The notes under the pieces were generated by a model. That model saw only the letters and a list, made by a program, of their open reading frames with translations. It searched no databases and was not told the origin of the DNA. Source: Candidatus Saccharimonadota bacterium (GTDB lineage: Bacteria; Patescibacteriota; Saccharimonadia; Saccharimonadales; Saccharimonadaceae). Taken from it: a DNA stretch of 52,513 nt. The first letter of the stretch is position 1. Every line of letters starts with the position of its first letter. Shown piece after piece: positions 1 to 8,137 of this stretch. The stretch is from contig JAUMUO010000001.1 of NCBI GenBank assembly GCA_030530605.1, positions 6,916 through 59,428 of the forward strand. Reading direction: 5' to 3'. Made by a program: the position numbers and the translations under genes.

Positions 1-848
1 TGTCTCAGTGCCTTAGTTTGCTCTTTATACCTAAATATCATTTTAGCATATACATCTCCATTTGTCGAGAATTCAACACTACCTCCATCAGCATGATAAA
101 CTTTCAAATTAGGTTCATATAGAATAGCATATTTTTTATTTTTTATATACCTACCTAGGTAATCCTCCTCCATGTACATAAATGTGTCACTCGGAAATGC
201 TAAGGATTCTTTTTTAACCCAACTCTGTAAATAAATCAGAAAAGCTCCAAATGGAACAAAGAATTCTCCAGCTTCCCTTTCAGTCTCATAGTATTTGTCC
301 AACCATTTCTTTTCCCTAGTATTTTCATAATTAAAAATTATCCTACGAAGTATAGGAATATGCAGCATCAGCAAAACTATTTTTTTATAGATTACGTTCT
401 TTTTAGCCTTCAGTAATTCCATTGGCTCGTCTCTTAGAGGGTTTTGATGGTTATTATCTAAATTTATTATATCTGGGGCTAAAATTGCATATTTTCCACC
501 ACTCAGGGCTACAAACTTCTTGAGCTTTTTCACAAATGCTCTATCTCTAATTTCTATATCGTTATTTGAAAAAATTATTATGTCAGCACCTCCTGCTTTA
601 GCAATTTTGAAACCTATGTTGTTCGCTTTAGAGAATCCCAAATTATGAACAAGTTGTTTTATCGTCACCAAACTACTACCTCTATATTTTTCCGCTAATA
701 TTTTACCACTACCATTTGGAGAACCATTATCTACAATAATAATGTCCTTTTCCACGCCATCTACTCGGTCCTGAGACAATACGCTACCTACACATCTCTC
801 AGTGTCTTCAATATTCTGATAATGCAAAACCACAAATGTTATCTTCAT
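1..848 (-). CDS. Family 2 glycosyltransferase, C-terminus beyond window edge
   Basis: This transfers a sugar from an activated donor to a surface-glycan acceptor; donor and acceptor are unknown. The 282 visible residues begin MKITFVVLHYQ and show the GT-A features: IVDNGS near residues 38-43, a SNNDIE segment at 94-99 in place of the DXD metal site, and MEEDYLGRY near 226-234 as the likely catalytic-base region. The frame is open to base 1, so the 3' end lies outside the window. The ATG shares four bases (ATGA) with the stop of the upstream glycosyltransferase, so the two are translationally coupled members of one operon. The gene is AT-rich with many ATA and TTA codons, unlike the groEL or valS end of the window. 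Rhamnosyltransferase-like activity is possible but not shown. Confidence 0.85.
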   Translation of the reverse strand, partial: MKITFVVLHYQNIEDTERCVGSVLSQDRVDGVEKDIIIVDNGSPNGSGKILAEKYRGSSLVTIKQLVHNLGFSKANNIGFKIAKAGGADIIIFSNNDIEIRDRAFVKKLKKFVALSGGKYAILAPDIINLDNNHQNPLRDEPMELLKAKKNVIYKKIVLLMLHIPILRRIIFNYENTREKKWLDKYYETEREAGEFFVPFGAFLIYLQSWVKKESLAFPSDTFMYMEEDYLGRYIKNKKYAILYEPNLKVYHADGGSVEFSTNGDVYAKMIFRYKEQTKALR

Positions 849-2074
849 CTAATTTCTCTGATTATTTTTTTATATAGTCTCTCTATCTTCTTTCTATAAC
901 CCCTCTTGTCATACTTATTCCGATAAGCTAAAAAAGCCTCTGTACTCATTCTTTCTACATTCTCATCGCTACACATCTTCATTTTCATAATCAAATCCTC
1001 ACGATTAGCTCTTTTGAAAATATAGCCATTTTTATTATTTGCCACTAAGCCAGCTGCAGCTGTACCCTCACTAGCAATCACTGGAACTCCGGCTTTCAAA
1101 GCTTCTACGGCAGTTAAACCCATTGTCTCATGCCATAAAGATGGGAAAATCAAACATCTAGCCTTTTCCATATTTTTATATATATCGTCCTTCTCTTTCC
1201 AACCCAAAAAATCTATGTCCTTATATTTTTCTTTCAGATCTTTTGCAAGACTTCCATCTCCAATCACCACGCCAGGCAATCCTGCAGAAGAAACTGCATC
1301 GCAAAACAATTCTATTCCCTTGCCTACTTCCAAACGACCTACAAACAGGAACGGTTTATTTCTCTCAGCGGTCACTCGTTCATTCCTACTAGGCATATCG
1401 ACATAGTTCTCTATTCTTTCAACGTAAACATCCTTTCTGAAATATTCCTTTAATATTTCCTCACTATACGCTGACACTGTTATTACGTATTTTATTTTTT
1501 GAGGCAATTTCACTATCTTATTCTGGACATCCTGTCTCAATAGTCGATATAATTTCATTGCATAGCACCTAGAATCACAATTTTTTACTCTGCACTTCAT
1601 ACCCATAGCTCTCAAGCAACATGGTTTATTATCTGGATAAATATAAAAACCTCCGTTTGGGCAAGCAAAGAAATAGTCATGCAATGTCAAAACTACTGAA
1701 AAATTCAACTCAAAAGCAGCATCGAAAATACTACTTGAAAGAATTTTTGTCCACCCATGTACATGTACAACCGTCTCTGATGGCGATAATGTGCTGAGCA
1801 ATTGTTTCAATCTTTTTTTTGCCAAATTATTATAAATTCCATTCTTGGCTCCAACAAATTTATTTTTGTTCTTCAAATTCTCATTTTGCCCAGTAGATAC
1901 AATTGTGACATCTTTATTTCTCAATTCTGAATTATTAGCGCTGTCACCACAAAAGAAGAAAACCTTCAACCCAGCTTCAGCCAACATTTCTGCTGTATCT
2001 ATCGCTATTCTACTCGCTCCACCCTGTGTGTACGCAAAATCGTTCACTATAACCACGCTCTTTATTTCTTTCAT
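845..2074 (-). CDS. Family 4 glycosyltransferase (GT-B fold)
   Basis: A 409-residue retaining glycosyltransferase, presumably building a cell-surface polysaccharide at the inner membrane face. The N-terminal acceptor domain has the Gly-rich GGASR loop (18-22) and histidines H106 and H132. A cysteine-rich insert (C138, C152, C153, C161, C166, C170) follows; similar CPNGG...C...C inserts occur in other GT4 enzymes and may bind metal. The C-terminal donor domain shows GRLEVGKG (246-253) and the EX7E motif E316/E324 in HETMGLTAVEA. It overlaps both neighbours by ATGA (its start with the upstream GT2 stop, its stop with the downstream GT2 start). Family is clear from motifs; substrate cannot be read. 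Confidence 0.9.
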   Translation of the reverse strand: MKEIKSVVIVNDFAYTQGGASRIAIDTAEMLAEAGLKVFFFCGDSANNSELRNKDVTIVSTGQNENLKNKNKFVGAKNGIYNNLAKKRLKQLLSTLSPSETVVHVHGWTKILSSSIFDAAFELNFSVVLTLHDYFFACPNGGFYIYPDNKPCCLRAMGMKCRVKNCDSRCYAMKLYRLLRQDVQNKIVKLPQKIKYVITVSAYSEEILKEYFRKDVYVERIENYVDMPSRNERVTAERNKPFLFVGRLEVGKGIELFCDAVSSAGLPGVVIGDGSLAKDLKEKYKDIDFLGWKEKDDIYKNMEKARCLIFPSLWHETMGLTAVEALKAGVPVIASEGTAAAGLVANNKNGYIFKRANREDLIMKMKMCSDENVERMSTEAFLAYRNKYDKRGYRKKIERLYKKIIREIR

Positions 2075-2940
2075 CTTCTCCCCCTCCTCATCCCCAAATA
2101 CCTTGCCCCCATATTCGGCAAGAACTTTGCTAGAACTTTAAAGTTCCTCTCCTGCCAGGCTCGCTTAAAAATGTATTTCGCCATCCCTCCCCCAGCCGCA
2201 TTCACACCAGATTTAGCAATCTCTGGGTTCATCTTCATAAACTCCCCTGTCAGCTTATACCTATCATAGAGTTCAGACAACTTAAAATCGTGCGAATGAT
2301 AGCATACCACCTCCGCTACATACCTAATCTTCCCTCCCGCCATAATCAATTTGTGCGCAAAATACATATCTTCCGATATCGGCAAATCTTTACTATCATA
2401 TCCCCCAAGTTCCACAAACTTTTCTCTAAAAACCGCTCCCGCCGCATCCGAAAAGAAAAAGGTCTTTAGCCCCAACTTCGGAATATCAACCTCAGAAACC
2501 GTAAACGACTTCGCTGGGTAATTTGATTCCCTAGTGTATTTCTCTATGTTGTTATACTTTGTGACCTGTTTCGCATACGTCGCGTCAGCCTCACCCTTAG
2601 AAATCGGCTCAACTAACTTTTTCAGAAACTCTTTATCCTTTATTTCCACATCTTGAGTCAGGAACACAATGACGTCGCCTGTAGCCTCCATTGCCGCTTT
2701 CTCTCTCGTCAAAGAGTGCGAAAAATCTTCTTTCTTAATTTTAGAAAACTTCACTTCCGGACGATCCAAAACACCAGCATCTTTCATCGTTTTCTCAGTA
2801 TTATCCTTGCCTTCAGTCAAAATATAAAAAATTTCCGCAAATTCCACCTCCTCTTGTGCCCTCAAGCTCTCATCAAAATCTAGAATATACTTTTCCGCCT
2901 CACACAAAGGGCACACCACCGATATTCTACTCTTATTCAT
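2071..2940 (-). CDS. Family 2 glycosyltransferase, rhamnosyltransferase-like
   Basis: First gene of the glycosyltransferase operon, 289 residues. It has the GT-A fold signature with FSHSLTRE (73-80), seen in rhamnosyltransferase-type GT2 proteins, a TQDVE segment (95-99) at the metal-binding DXD position, and GGYDSKDLPISED (179-191) carrying the acceptor-side acidic pair. No membrane segments are evident, so it probably acts at the cytoplasmic side on a lipid-linked glycan. A -10-like TAAAAT lies at 2950-2955 (minus), nine bases before the ATG, with no Shine-Dalgarno sequence, so the leader is very short. The rhamnose assignment rests on resemblance only. Confidence 0.85.
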   Translation of the reverse strand: MNKSRISVVCPLCEAEKYILDFDESLRAQEEVEFAEIFYILTEGKDNTEKTMKDAGVLDRPEVKFSKIKKEDFSHSLTREKAAMEATGDVIVFLTQDVEIKDKEFLKKLVEPISKGEADATYAKQVTKYNNIEKYTRESNYPAKSFTVSEVDIPKLGLKTFFFSDAAGAVFREKFVELGGYDSKDLPISEDMYFAHKLIMAGGKIRYVAEVVCYHSHDFKLSELYDRYKLTGEFMKMNPEIAKSGVNAAGGGMAKYIFKRAWQERNFKVLAKFLPNMGARYLGMRRGRR

Positions 2941-2993
2941 CTATATATAATTTTACCACATCTACCCAATTTTGAATAGATTGCTCAACTGGA

Positions 2994-3737
2994 TTATTTA
3001 GACTCTATAATCCGCGAAAAAACGGGGACGAAATTCAGCATAAAGTTGAAGTGTTCTATCAAACTCGTGAAATATTCATCTTTCAGAAAAGGACCATCTG
3101 ACTTGAGAATCTTTTTGTATGCACGCCCGCCAAGATGAGCCTCAGGAGTTCGAAATTTATTATCAAATTCCTCTAATTTTTTAATATACGGGCCCACGCT
3201 TTCCCATACGTCAACTTCAACAAAGAGTTTCCTGAATTTAGTCTTTTTTCTTGCGGCCTTTACAAATTTCTCGTACTCTCCATCGCCTCTAATATCATAC
3301 ACTATATAACCCATAAATTTATCCCAAAGAGCTCTATACCTTAGAATAAAAGTGACCACCATATCATGAGCTTCTATCGCCATAATGAATCTATCACTTC
3401 TAGTATTTCTTGTAGCCTCATTGTTCACTAGGATGAAGTTATAGAAGCTGTTTACAGTCTCGATCAACGATAATTTCAAGTCTAAGAAAAGAATAAAAGC
3501 TTTCCTGTCCAAATCTCCTTTTTTATAACTAATATATAATGGCTTCATGGACAAATACCCAAAACTAAAATCTGTAGTACATAGAAACTTGTCTATTTCA
3601 TCCTCACTCCATAGGTCATCCAAATGGGGATTCTTTAGCCTAAAAATCGTTCTCCCTATGTATTTGTCTAACGCTACATCTACCGATGAGAAGTCCGCCT
3701 CTGCTATCGATTTAACAAGATTATCATTTTTAGCCAT
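2994..3737 (-). CDS. Uncharacterised, probably all-helical protein paired with the OLD nuclease
   Basis: A 247-residue soluble protein that I do not recognise. It looks almost entirely alpha-helical and charged, with no signal peptide or membrane segment. The region NSFYNFILVNNEATRNTRSD followed by an EAHDMV...LRYRALWDK helix is reminiscent of HEPN-like four-helix bundles, but no canonical R-X4-6-H motif stands out, so that is only an idea. It starts 27 bases downstream of the OLD-family gene on the same strand, with its own Shine-Dalgarno (GAAAGGG, about six bases before ATG). The arrangement suggests co-transcription and a shared job, plausibly as effector or regulator of the OLD ATPase. 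Confidence 0.75.
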   Translation of the reverse strand: MAKNDNLVKSIAEADFSSVDVALDKYIGRTIFRLKNPHLDDLWSEDEIDKFLCTTDFSFGYLSMKPLYISYKKGDLDRKAFILFLDLKLSLIETVNSFYNFILVNNEATRNTRSDRFIMAIEAHDMVVTFILRYRALWDKFMGYIVYDIRGDGEYEKFVKAARKKTKFRKLFVEVDVWESVGPYIKKLEEFDNKFRTPEAHLGGRAYKKILKSDGPFLKDEYFTSLIEHFNFMLNFVPVFSRIIESK

Positions 3738-3764
3738 GCTTAACCCTTTCTATTATCAACCAAT

Positions 3765-5582
3765 CTATCGACCTAACCCAAGCTTTCTAAATAAAGCCTT
3801 AATCCTATTCATCGTATCTTTTGACAGCTTAATATTACTAGGATCTTGTTTTACCGTCTGATAAAACAAGCTTGCTTTTAAAACTTTATCCTCGTTTTTT
3901 ATATACTGAGAGTTAGGTATACTATATTTGAGCCTCTCATTTTTCAAAACATATTTCTTAAAATCATCCCTAGAAAATATATCTGTAATCGCTCCATCTG
4001 CGACCTCGACTACGTGAATTATATTATCATTCGCGACTCCCCACGATCTAGGATCGACCAATTTCTTCTTACCATCACTGCCACCTTTATCATTATCTAG
4101 TAGATACTTAACATCACACCCCCAACCTTCTAAGATAGCCCCAACATGCCCCATGTTGCCAGCGCCACCACCATTAATAAAATTCACATCGTCCAAACCA
4201 ACCAATAGTCGGAAAGCATTTAGGTAAAAGTTATCCTCTGGCCCCTCTACTACTATATTGTTCTTTCTAAAATCAACTATCGAGTCGTTCATCCCCAGTC
4301 CAATCGCCGTTAAAATCGGCGTCAAAGTTTCCTTGTCGGCACTTTTGCAAGCATGTACTTTACCTATAATTTCTGTCTTCTTATCATATTTTTCTACCAA
4401 TCGTACGCTCTCAATATCAGAAGCTTCTATGAGATATGGCGAGTGTGTTGAAAAAATAACTGGGTAGCTCGATGTATTCTCTCTCAAAACCTTTAAAAGA
4501 TCCTTCTGAGCTTTAGGATGCAAGTATAAGCCAGGCTCATCAATTAAAATCACATTGGGACGATCTTCGCTAACACGCGCGCAAAATCTAACAAAGAAAT
4601 TCAAGTACCATTGTTGCCCCTTGCTTCTTTGGGATGGTTTAAAGTTAGAGCCCCCCTCCGCTATCCAAAAATTCAATCTGTCACCATCTTTATCTACCTC
4701 TAGACTAATTTTATCCTGGCTCCAATATCTTTCAAATTTCTCTCCAAATTCTTGATTTACACGCTTCTGCCTATTCGAGCATCTTTGACTATTCTCCCCA
4801 AGAAAATCTTCTCTTTTGAAAGAGCTAATTTCTTCTATATCTGCAACATACTCATTATTATCCAAATCACTCAATAAGACGCTATCAGGGAACTGCTTAT
4901 CAGCTGAATACATTATAAAATATGGCATTAGTGTCTCAATAAATTCGGCTACGAAATTCTCTTCCATACCACTAGGATTTACTTCATACTCAACTAACTC
5001 TAGCAGTGCTGATATTTCCTCTCTTTGCTCGTCAGACAATATGTTCTCTTCTACAGACTTACCTGCCACAATTCTTGATATCTTTGCGTCTCTATACGAC
5101 TTGAGTTTATTAGCATACTGCTCAATGCCCTCTTCAGAATATTCCGGGAATTTCTGCATATTAGGATATTCATTAACTTTAGCTTTTATAGCCGCTAACT
5201 TTGCTTCCCAACTCATCCTAGGCAATAAGCCCCTAACAAATTCTGGCTCGAGAGAATAAACCGCATCACCATCGACCATTCTTTTATGTAAGGTGAATTC
5301 CTTTTGCAAAGATTTTTGCTTTAGTGATCTCTTGGATAATATTCTCTTCAACTCTATAGTATTAAGCACGAAGGTCACACCAATATCTGGAACGCTTTCA
5401 TCAATCGGAATGGCTTCATCGCGGATTTTTCTATCTTCATGAAAATCTTCCAAAGCTTCCAAAATTGAAGTTTTCCCACTCTCATTTTTTCCAGCCAAGA
5501 TAGTAAATTTTTCACTTAAATAGCAATCTCCAGAATCAGTAATAGATCTATAATTTTTAACTCTAAATTTTAAAATTTTCAT
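3765..5582 (-). CDS. OLD-family ATPase/TOPRIM nuclease
   Basis: A 605-residue protein combining an ABC/SMC-type ATPase head with a C-terminal TOPRIM domain, as in the overcoming-lysogenization-defect family; relatives cleave DNA and serve in phage defence or repair. Visible motifs are Walker A GKNESGKT (31-38), a degenerate signature around SKGQQWYLN (320-328), Walker B VILIDEP (344-350), the H-loop FSTHSPYLI (377-385), and the TOPRIM glutamate in VVEGPED (E446) plus the acidic pair in LLDNDKGG (D496/D498). The Shine-Dalgarno AAGGAG lies seven bases upstream. No UvrD-type helicase lies beside it, unlike Gabija. Its partners are the unknown genes at 2994 and 5697. The block is AT-rich, consistent with transfer. 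Confidence 0.9.
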   Translation of the reverse strand: MKILKFRVKNYRSITDSGDCYLSEKFTILAGKNESGKTSILEALEDFHEDRKIRDEAIPIDESVPDIGVTFVLNTIELKRILSKRSLKQKSLQKEFTLHKRMVDGDAVYSLEPEFVRGLLPRMSWEAKLAAIKAKVNEYPNMQKFPEYSEEGIEQYANKLKSYRDAKISRIVAGKSVEENILSDEQREEISALLELVEYEVNPSGMEENFVAEFIETLMPYFIMYSADKQFPDSVLLSDLDNNEYVADIEEISSFKREDFLGENSQRCSNRQKRVNQEFGEKFERYWSQDKISLEVDKDGDRLNFWIAEGGSNFKPSQRSKGQQWYLNFFVRFCARVSEDRPNVILIDEPGLYLHPKAQKDLLKVLRENTSSYPVIFSTHSPYLIEASDIESVRLVEKYDKKTEIIGKVHACKSADKETLTPILTAIGLGMNDSIVDFRKNNIVVEGPEDNFYLNAFRLLVGLDDVNFINGGGAGNMGHVGAILEGWGCDVKYLLDNDKGGSDGKKKLVDPRSWGVANDNIIHVVEVADGAITDIFSRDDFKKYVLKNERLKYSIPNSQYIKNEDKVLKASLFYQTVKQDPSNIKLSKDTMNRIKALFRKLGLGR

Positions 5583-5644
5583 ATGAATACTCCTTCAGCT
5601 TAATTGTAAATTTGACATTTATTAGTAATTCCTGTATACTAAAG

Positions 5645-5672
5645 GATAGATATCGCCATTCAAAGTATATCT
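5645..5672. other. Imperfect palindrome upstream of the OLD gene
   Basis: Seven-base arms TAGATAT and ATATCTA are separated by about 13 bases, between the stop of the 194-aa gene and the OLD gene start. It could be an operator or an mRNA hairpin. Confidence 0.35.
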
Positions 5673-5679
5673 ACCCTTG

Positions 5680-5698
5680 TAGCCGGTGTTTACCGGCT
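5680..5698 (-). other. Hairpin straddling the stop codon of the 194-aa gene
   Basis: A stem of seven bases, AGCCGGT pairing with ACCGGCT around a four-base loop, overlaps the TAG stop. On the minus strand it is not followed by a U-run, so it is unlikely to be a full intrinsic terminator. It may partly uncouple the upstream gene from the OLD gene or protect the 3' end. Confidence 0.4.
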
Positions 5699-6281
5699 AT
5701 TTGGTTTTATCTCTTACCGCATCTTTCCTCCTCTCTTTTGCCTCCAATATTTCTAAATACGTCTCAAGAAATTTAATACCTGCTCGCAAATTCTCCTTCG
5801 TGATGTTACTTGGGACTACTATTGCGCCAACGCTATCATTTGAAACCGGGAATGGGAAAAACTCTACACCAGCATTCATCTTAGGGTCTATCAAGGAAGT
5901 CCTGAGTCTAGTCAACAGTACCCTTCTATAAGAATCCACCACGCTCTCGAACACGTCCTGCCTTCTGTTAAAAACTCTCTTCTTATGAACTTGCACATCT
6001 GAACAATCCTTATACATTTTCAGTGCTCTTCGCGCTCTGGCTTTATAAATCACGCCTGTCCTAGGATTACGGAACTCTTTTTTTGACTTTCTTTCAAATT
6101 CGCTAAGTCTTCTCTCAAAGTCCTTATCTTCTACGGGTAGGTTCATCCAATCGTCAGAATCTGAAGTATCTTTGTAAACCTTTTTAATCGCCACAATCAA
6201 AGGCCTTACCGTCTCAACCCGAAATTCCCCATTTTTAGTAGATGAATTCAAGGTTTCAATCATCCCTTTCACTGTTATCAT
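5697..6281 (-). CDS. Uncharacterised 194-aa protein upstream of the OLD nuclease
   Basis: Not recognised. I place the start at 6281 (MITVKGMIETL), because a perfect AAGGAGG lies nine bases upstream; a longer in-frame start 15 codons earlier has no such site. The N-terminal two thirds are basic and helical (ERRLSEFERKSKKEF, YKARARRALKMY, RRVLLTRLR), suggesting nucleic-acid binding. The C-terminus, VGAIVVPSNITKENL...LETYLEIL, resembles the short P-x-x-I/L-T-x-E-x-L tail seen at the ends of assorted bacterial regulators and toxin-antitoxin proteins. It is the first gene of the minus-strand group that includes the OLD nuclease, so it could be a regulator or third component. No function can be assigned. 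Confidence 0.75.
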   Translation of the reverse strand: MITVKGMIETLNSSTKNGEFRVETVRPLIVAIKKVYKDTSDSDDWMNLPVEDKDFERRLSEFERKSKKEFRNPRTGVIYKARARRALKMYKDCSDVQVHKKRVFNRRQDVFESVVDSYRRVLLTRLRTSLIDPKMNAGVEFFPFPVSNDSVGAIVVPSNITKENLRAGIKFLETYLEILEAKERRKDAVRDKTK

Positions 6282-6542
6282 CTTTTTCGACCTCCTTGTT
6301 AACTTTATTAATTTCAATGTTATCATAAGTTACAAACAAATGCAATACCCAAATTACAAAATCGTCATTGCTCTTTTTTCATATACCAAAATCCTTTTAC
6401 CCAAAGCGCCAGAAGACCTTAACTTTAAACATAAAGCCTAGCGACAGCGCTACTTAACAACTCCAACAATTTGGCACTCTGATCATTATCATTTCCCCTG
6501 ATTAAAAATCATATCTTTGATTGCACAAAATAACAAAAGTGG

Positions 6543-6614
6543 CTACTTCGCCACTTTACTCGTCTCGAACAACATCGTCCCGATAAACACCCCGCAGAGC
6601 ACCAAACCAATCAT
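6543..6614 (-). CDS. Possible 23-aa membrane peptide or gene remnant
   Basis: A short frame encodes one transmembrane helix ending LFETSKVAK. Its stop lies in the loop of a GTGGC/GCCAC hairpin followed on this strand by TTTTGTTATTTTG, which fits a terminator. No Shine-Dalgarno sequence is visible, and the frame is open for eight codons (CTG start possible) before the ATG. It could be a genuine tiny gene or a leftover 3' end. Confidence 0.25.
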   Translation of the reverse strand: MIGLVLCGVFIGTMLFETSKVAK

Positions 6615-6651
6615 CAAAAGTACAATCTGTGACAGTCACCACCAAAAATGC

Positions 6652-6657
6652 TATAAT
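6652..6657 (+). promoter_or_regulatory. -10 box giving a leaderless pta-like mRNA
   Basis: TGCTATAAT (extended -10) ends six bases before the ATG at 6664. Initiation at the normal distance would start the transcript at the A of the start codon. Confidence 0.7.
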
Positions 6658-6663
6658 AATCTT

Positions 6664-7413
6664 ATGAAAATAGTTTTCCCAGAATATCACAATGAAATTA
6701 TCCAAGCAGCAATCAAAGAGGCCGAGGATATTGAAGCTATCGTAGCTGAAAATCTTGAAGAAGCCTGCGCTAAAATTAAAAACGGCGAAGCAGACGCCCT
6801 TATTGCTGGCATAGATTACACTACTAGAGACGTCGTTCTAGCCTGTAAAAACTATCTAGGTATGAAAGACCAGACTTTTTCTAGTTGCTTTTTGCTTAAA
6901 TCCCCAGAGAAAAGAACTTTCATCCTCGCCGACGCCGGCGTCACCAAAAATCCCACCAAAGACCAGCTAAAAGATATCGTTAGGCAAACCTACGAATCTG
7001 CCAAGAAACTTCTGGAAGAAGAGCCGAAAATCGCTATGCTTTCCTTCTCAACCTATGGCTCCGCGAAAGATGAGTCTATCGACAAAATCAACCAAGTTTT
7101 ATCAGAAATCAAAGCCGAAAACCCTGAAATTATCATCGACGGCGAGCTCCAATTAGACGCGGCCATCAATCCTAGAATTGCCGCTAAAAAATGCCCTGAT
7201 TCCCCATTAAAAGGCAAGGCCAACGTCCTTATCACCCCGGACTTAAACTCAGGTAACATCCTTTATAAAGCCTTTGAGCAACTCGGTGACTACACCGCCG
7301 CCGGCCCGCTCCTTCAAGGCTTCAACTTCCCCGCCTCAGATCTCTCCCGCGGTAGCACCAAAGAAGATGTCCTCCTCGTCATCAACTGTATTAAGAAACT
7401 GGTTTGTAGATAA
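6664..7413 (+). CDS. Phosphate acyltransferase, short Pta-type protein
   Basis: Probably interconverts acetyl-CoA (or another acyl-CoA) and acyl phosphate in cytosolic energy metabolism. Pta hallmarks are present in order: AMLSFSTYGSAKDE, IIDGELQLDAA, CPDSPLKGKANVLI-PDLNSGNI and SDLSRGSTKEDV. The protein has 249 residues against roughly 320-330 for the usual catalytic domain, so it is trimmed, mainly in the N-terminal half. I start it at 6664 rather than at an upstream in-frame ATG: the -10 box ends six bases before this ATG and the upstream extension is not Pta-like. No ackA lies beside it, so the pathway partner is elsewhere or missing. Butyryl- rather than acetyltransferase activity is possible. 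Confidence 0.85.
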   Translation: MKIVFPEYHNEIIQAAIKEAEDIEAIVAENLEEACAKIKNGEADALIAGIDYTTRDVVLACKNYLGMKDQTFSSCFLLKSPEKRTFILADAGVTKNPTKDQLKDIVRQTYESAKKLLEEEPKIAMLSFSTYGSAKDESIDKINQVLSEIKAENPEIIIDGELQLDAAINPRIAAKKCPDSPLKGKANVLITPDLNSGNILYKAFEQLGDYTAAGPLLQGFNFPASDLSRGSTKEDVLLVINCIKKLVCR

Positions 7414-7497
7414 AATCGCTTAGATTGGCATTTTCTCGGAGCGCAGCGCGATTATACATCGAGCAAGCTCCGAAAAATGCTAAGATAAGCGATTTTA
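7412..7497. terminator. Long imperfect inverted repeat between convergent genes
   Basis: The arms (AAAATCGCTTA, GCATTTT, CGGAGC and their complements GCTCCG, AAAATGC, TAAGCGATTTT) surround a 20-base centre. The outer arms supply A/T runs on both strands, so it probably acts as a bidirectional terminator for the pta-like and sugar-transferase genes. It is larger than the compact terminators elsewhere in the window. Confidence 0.6.
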
Positions 7498-7510
7498 GCA
7501 CGAACCAGAA

Positions 7511-8125
7511 TTACTTAGCGCCGTCTTTTTTAATTACAGCCTTAAACGTCCAAATGATAATCTTCAAATCCAAACTTAATTTACGGTTTTTTGCGTAGTA
7601 ATATTCCATCTTCAGCCGATCTTCATAGTCATTATTACTCCGCCCTCTCACTGCCCAATAACCTGTAATTCCCGGCTTTACAGACTCATAAATCTTCGCG
7701 TCGCCTTTGTGCTCCTCAAGCTCCCCAGGAACTAGCGGCCTCGGGCCTACTAGAGACATCTGCCCAATTAAAACATTTAAAAACTGCGGGAACTCATCAA
7801 TCGAACCCCGCCGAATAATCTTCCCCACTCTTGTGATACGCGGGTCGTGGTCAAGTTTCTGATACGCCTCCCATTGTTCACGATATTTTTTCTTCTTAAG
7901 CAATTCCTCAAGCTGTTCCTCCGCATCCCAGGCCATAGATCTAAACTTCAAAATCTTAAAATGCTTCCCCTTATATCCTACTCGTTCTTGCGTATAGAAA
8001 ATCCTATGAAAATCCCCTGTACACATATAAGCAATCTTCACAATCAGAGTCACCGGAATCAAAACCACAAGCCCAATCAGTCCACAAATAACATCAAACA
8101 ACCTCTTTATAAAGCGATACAGCAT
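7511..8125 (-). CDS. Undecaprenyl-phosphate sugar phosphotransferase (bacterial sugar transferase family)
   Basis: A monotopic membrane enzyme that starts glycan assembly by moving a sugar-1-phosphate from a nucleotide sugar to undecaprenyl phosphate. In its 204 residues are an N-terminal hydrophobic re-entrant helix (about 5-35), KFRSM, the catalytic-core IDEFPQFLNVLIGQMSLVGP-RP run, and PGITGYWAV. It lacks the four-helix N-terminal domain of the large WbaP type and is the minimal form. It probably primes the glycans finished by glycosyltransferases such as those at 1-2940. The promoter TGGTATAAT (TATAAT at 8137-8142, minus) overlaps the tlyA-like stop codon, leaving about four bases of leader and no Shine-Dalgarno site. 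Confidence 0.92.
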   Translation of the reverse strand: MLYRFIKRLFDVICGLIGLVVLIPVTLIVKIAYMCTGDFHRIFYTQERVGYKGKHFKILKFRSMAWDAEEQLEELLKKKKYREQWEAYQKLDHDPRITRVGKIIRRGSIDEFPQFLNVLIGQMSLVGPRPLVPGELEEHKGDAKIYESVKPGITGYWAVRGRSNNDYEDRLKMEYYYAKNRKLSLDLKIIIWTFKAVIKKDGAK

Positions 8126-8137
8126 ACTATTCTTCTA

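Larger units (their letters stand above)
6282..6663. other. Intergenic region with a small membrane-peptide remnant
   Basis: About 380 bases lie between divergent genes. The contents are the ribosome-binding site of the minus-strand gene, a hairpin at 6534-6557 with T-rich sequence on its minus-strand 3' side, and the pta-like promoter (TATAAT at 6652-6657). On the minus strand, 6543-6614 reads MIGLVLCGVFIGTMLFE followed by TSKVAK and a stop inside the hairpin loop. That is one hydrophobic helix, so it is either a tiny membrane-protein gene or the tail of a lost one. No other gene is visible. Confidence 0.5.

Noticed and set aside
3765-5582. Calling the OLD gene GajA (Gabija) or a PARIS component
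   Set aside because: There is no adjacent UvrD-like GajB, and the TOPRIM features fit OLD rather than a separate DUF4435 AriB gene.
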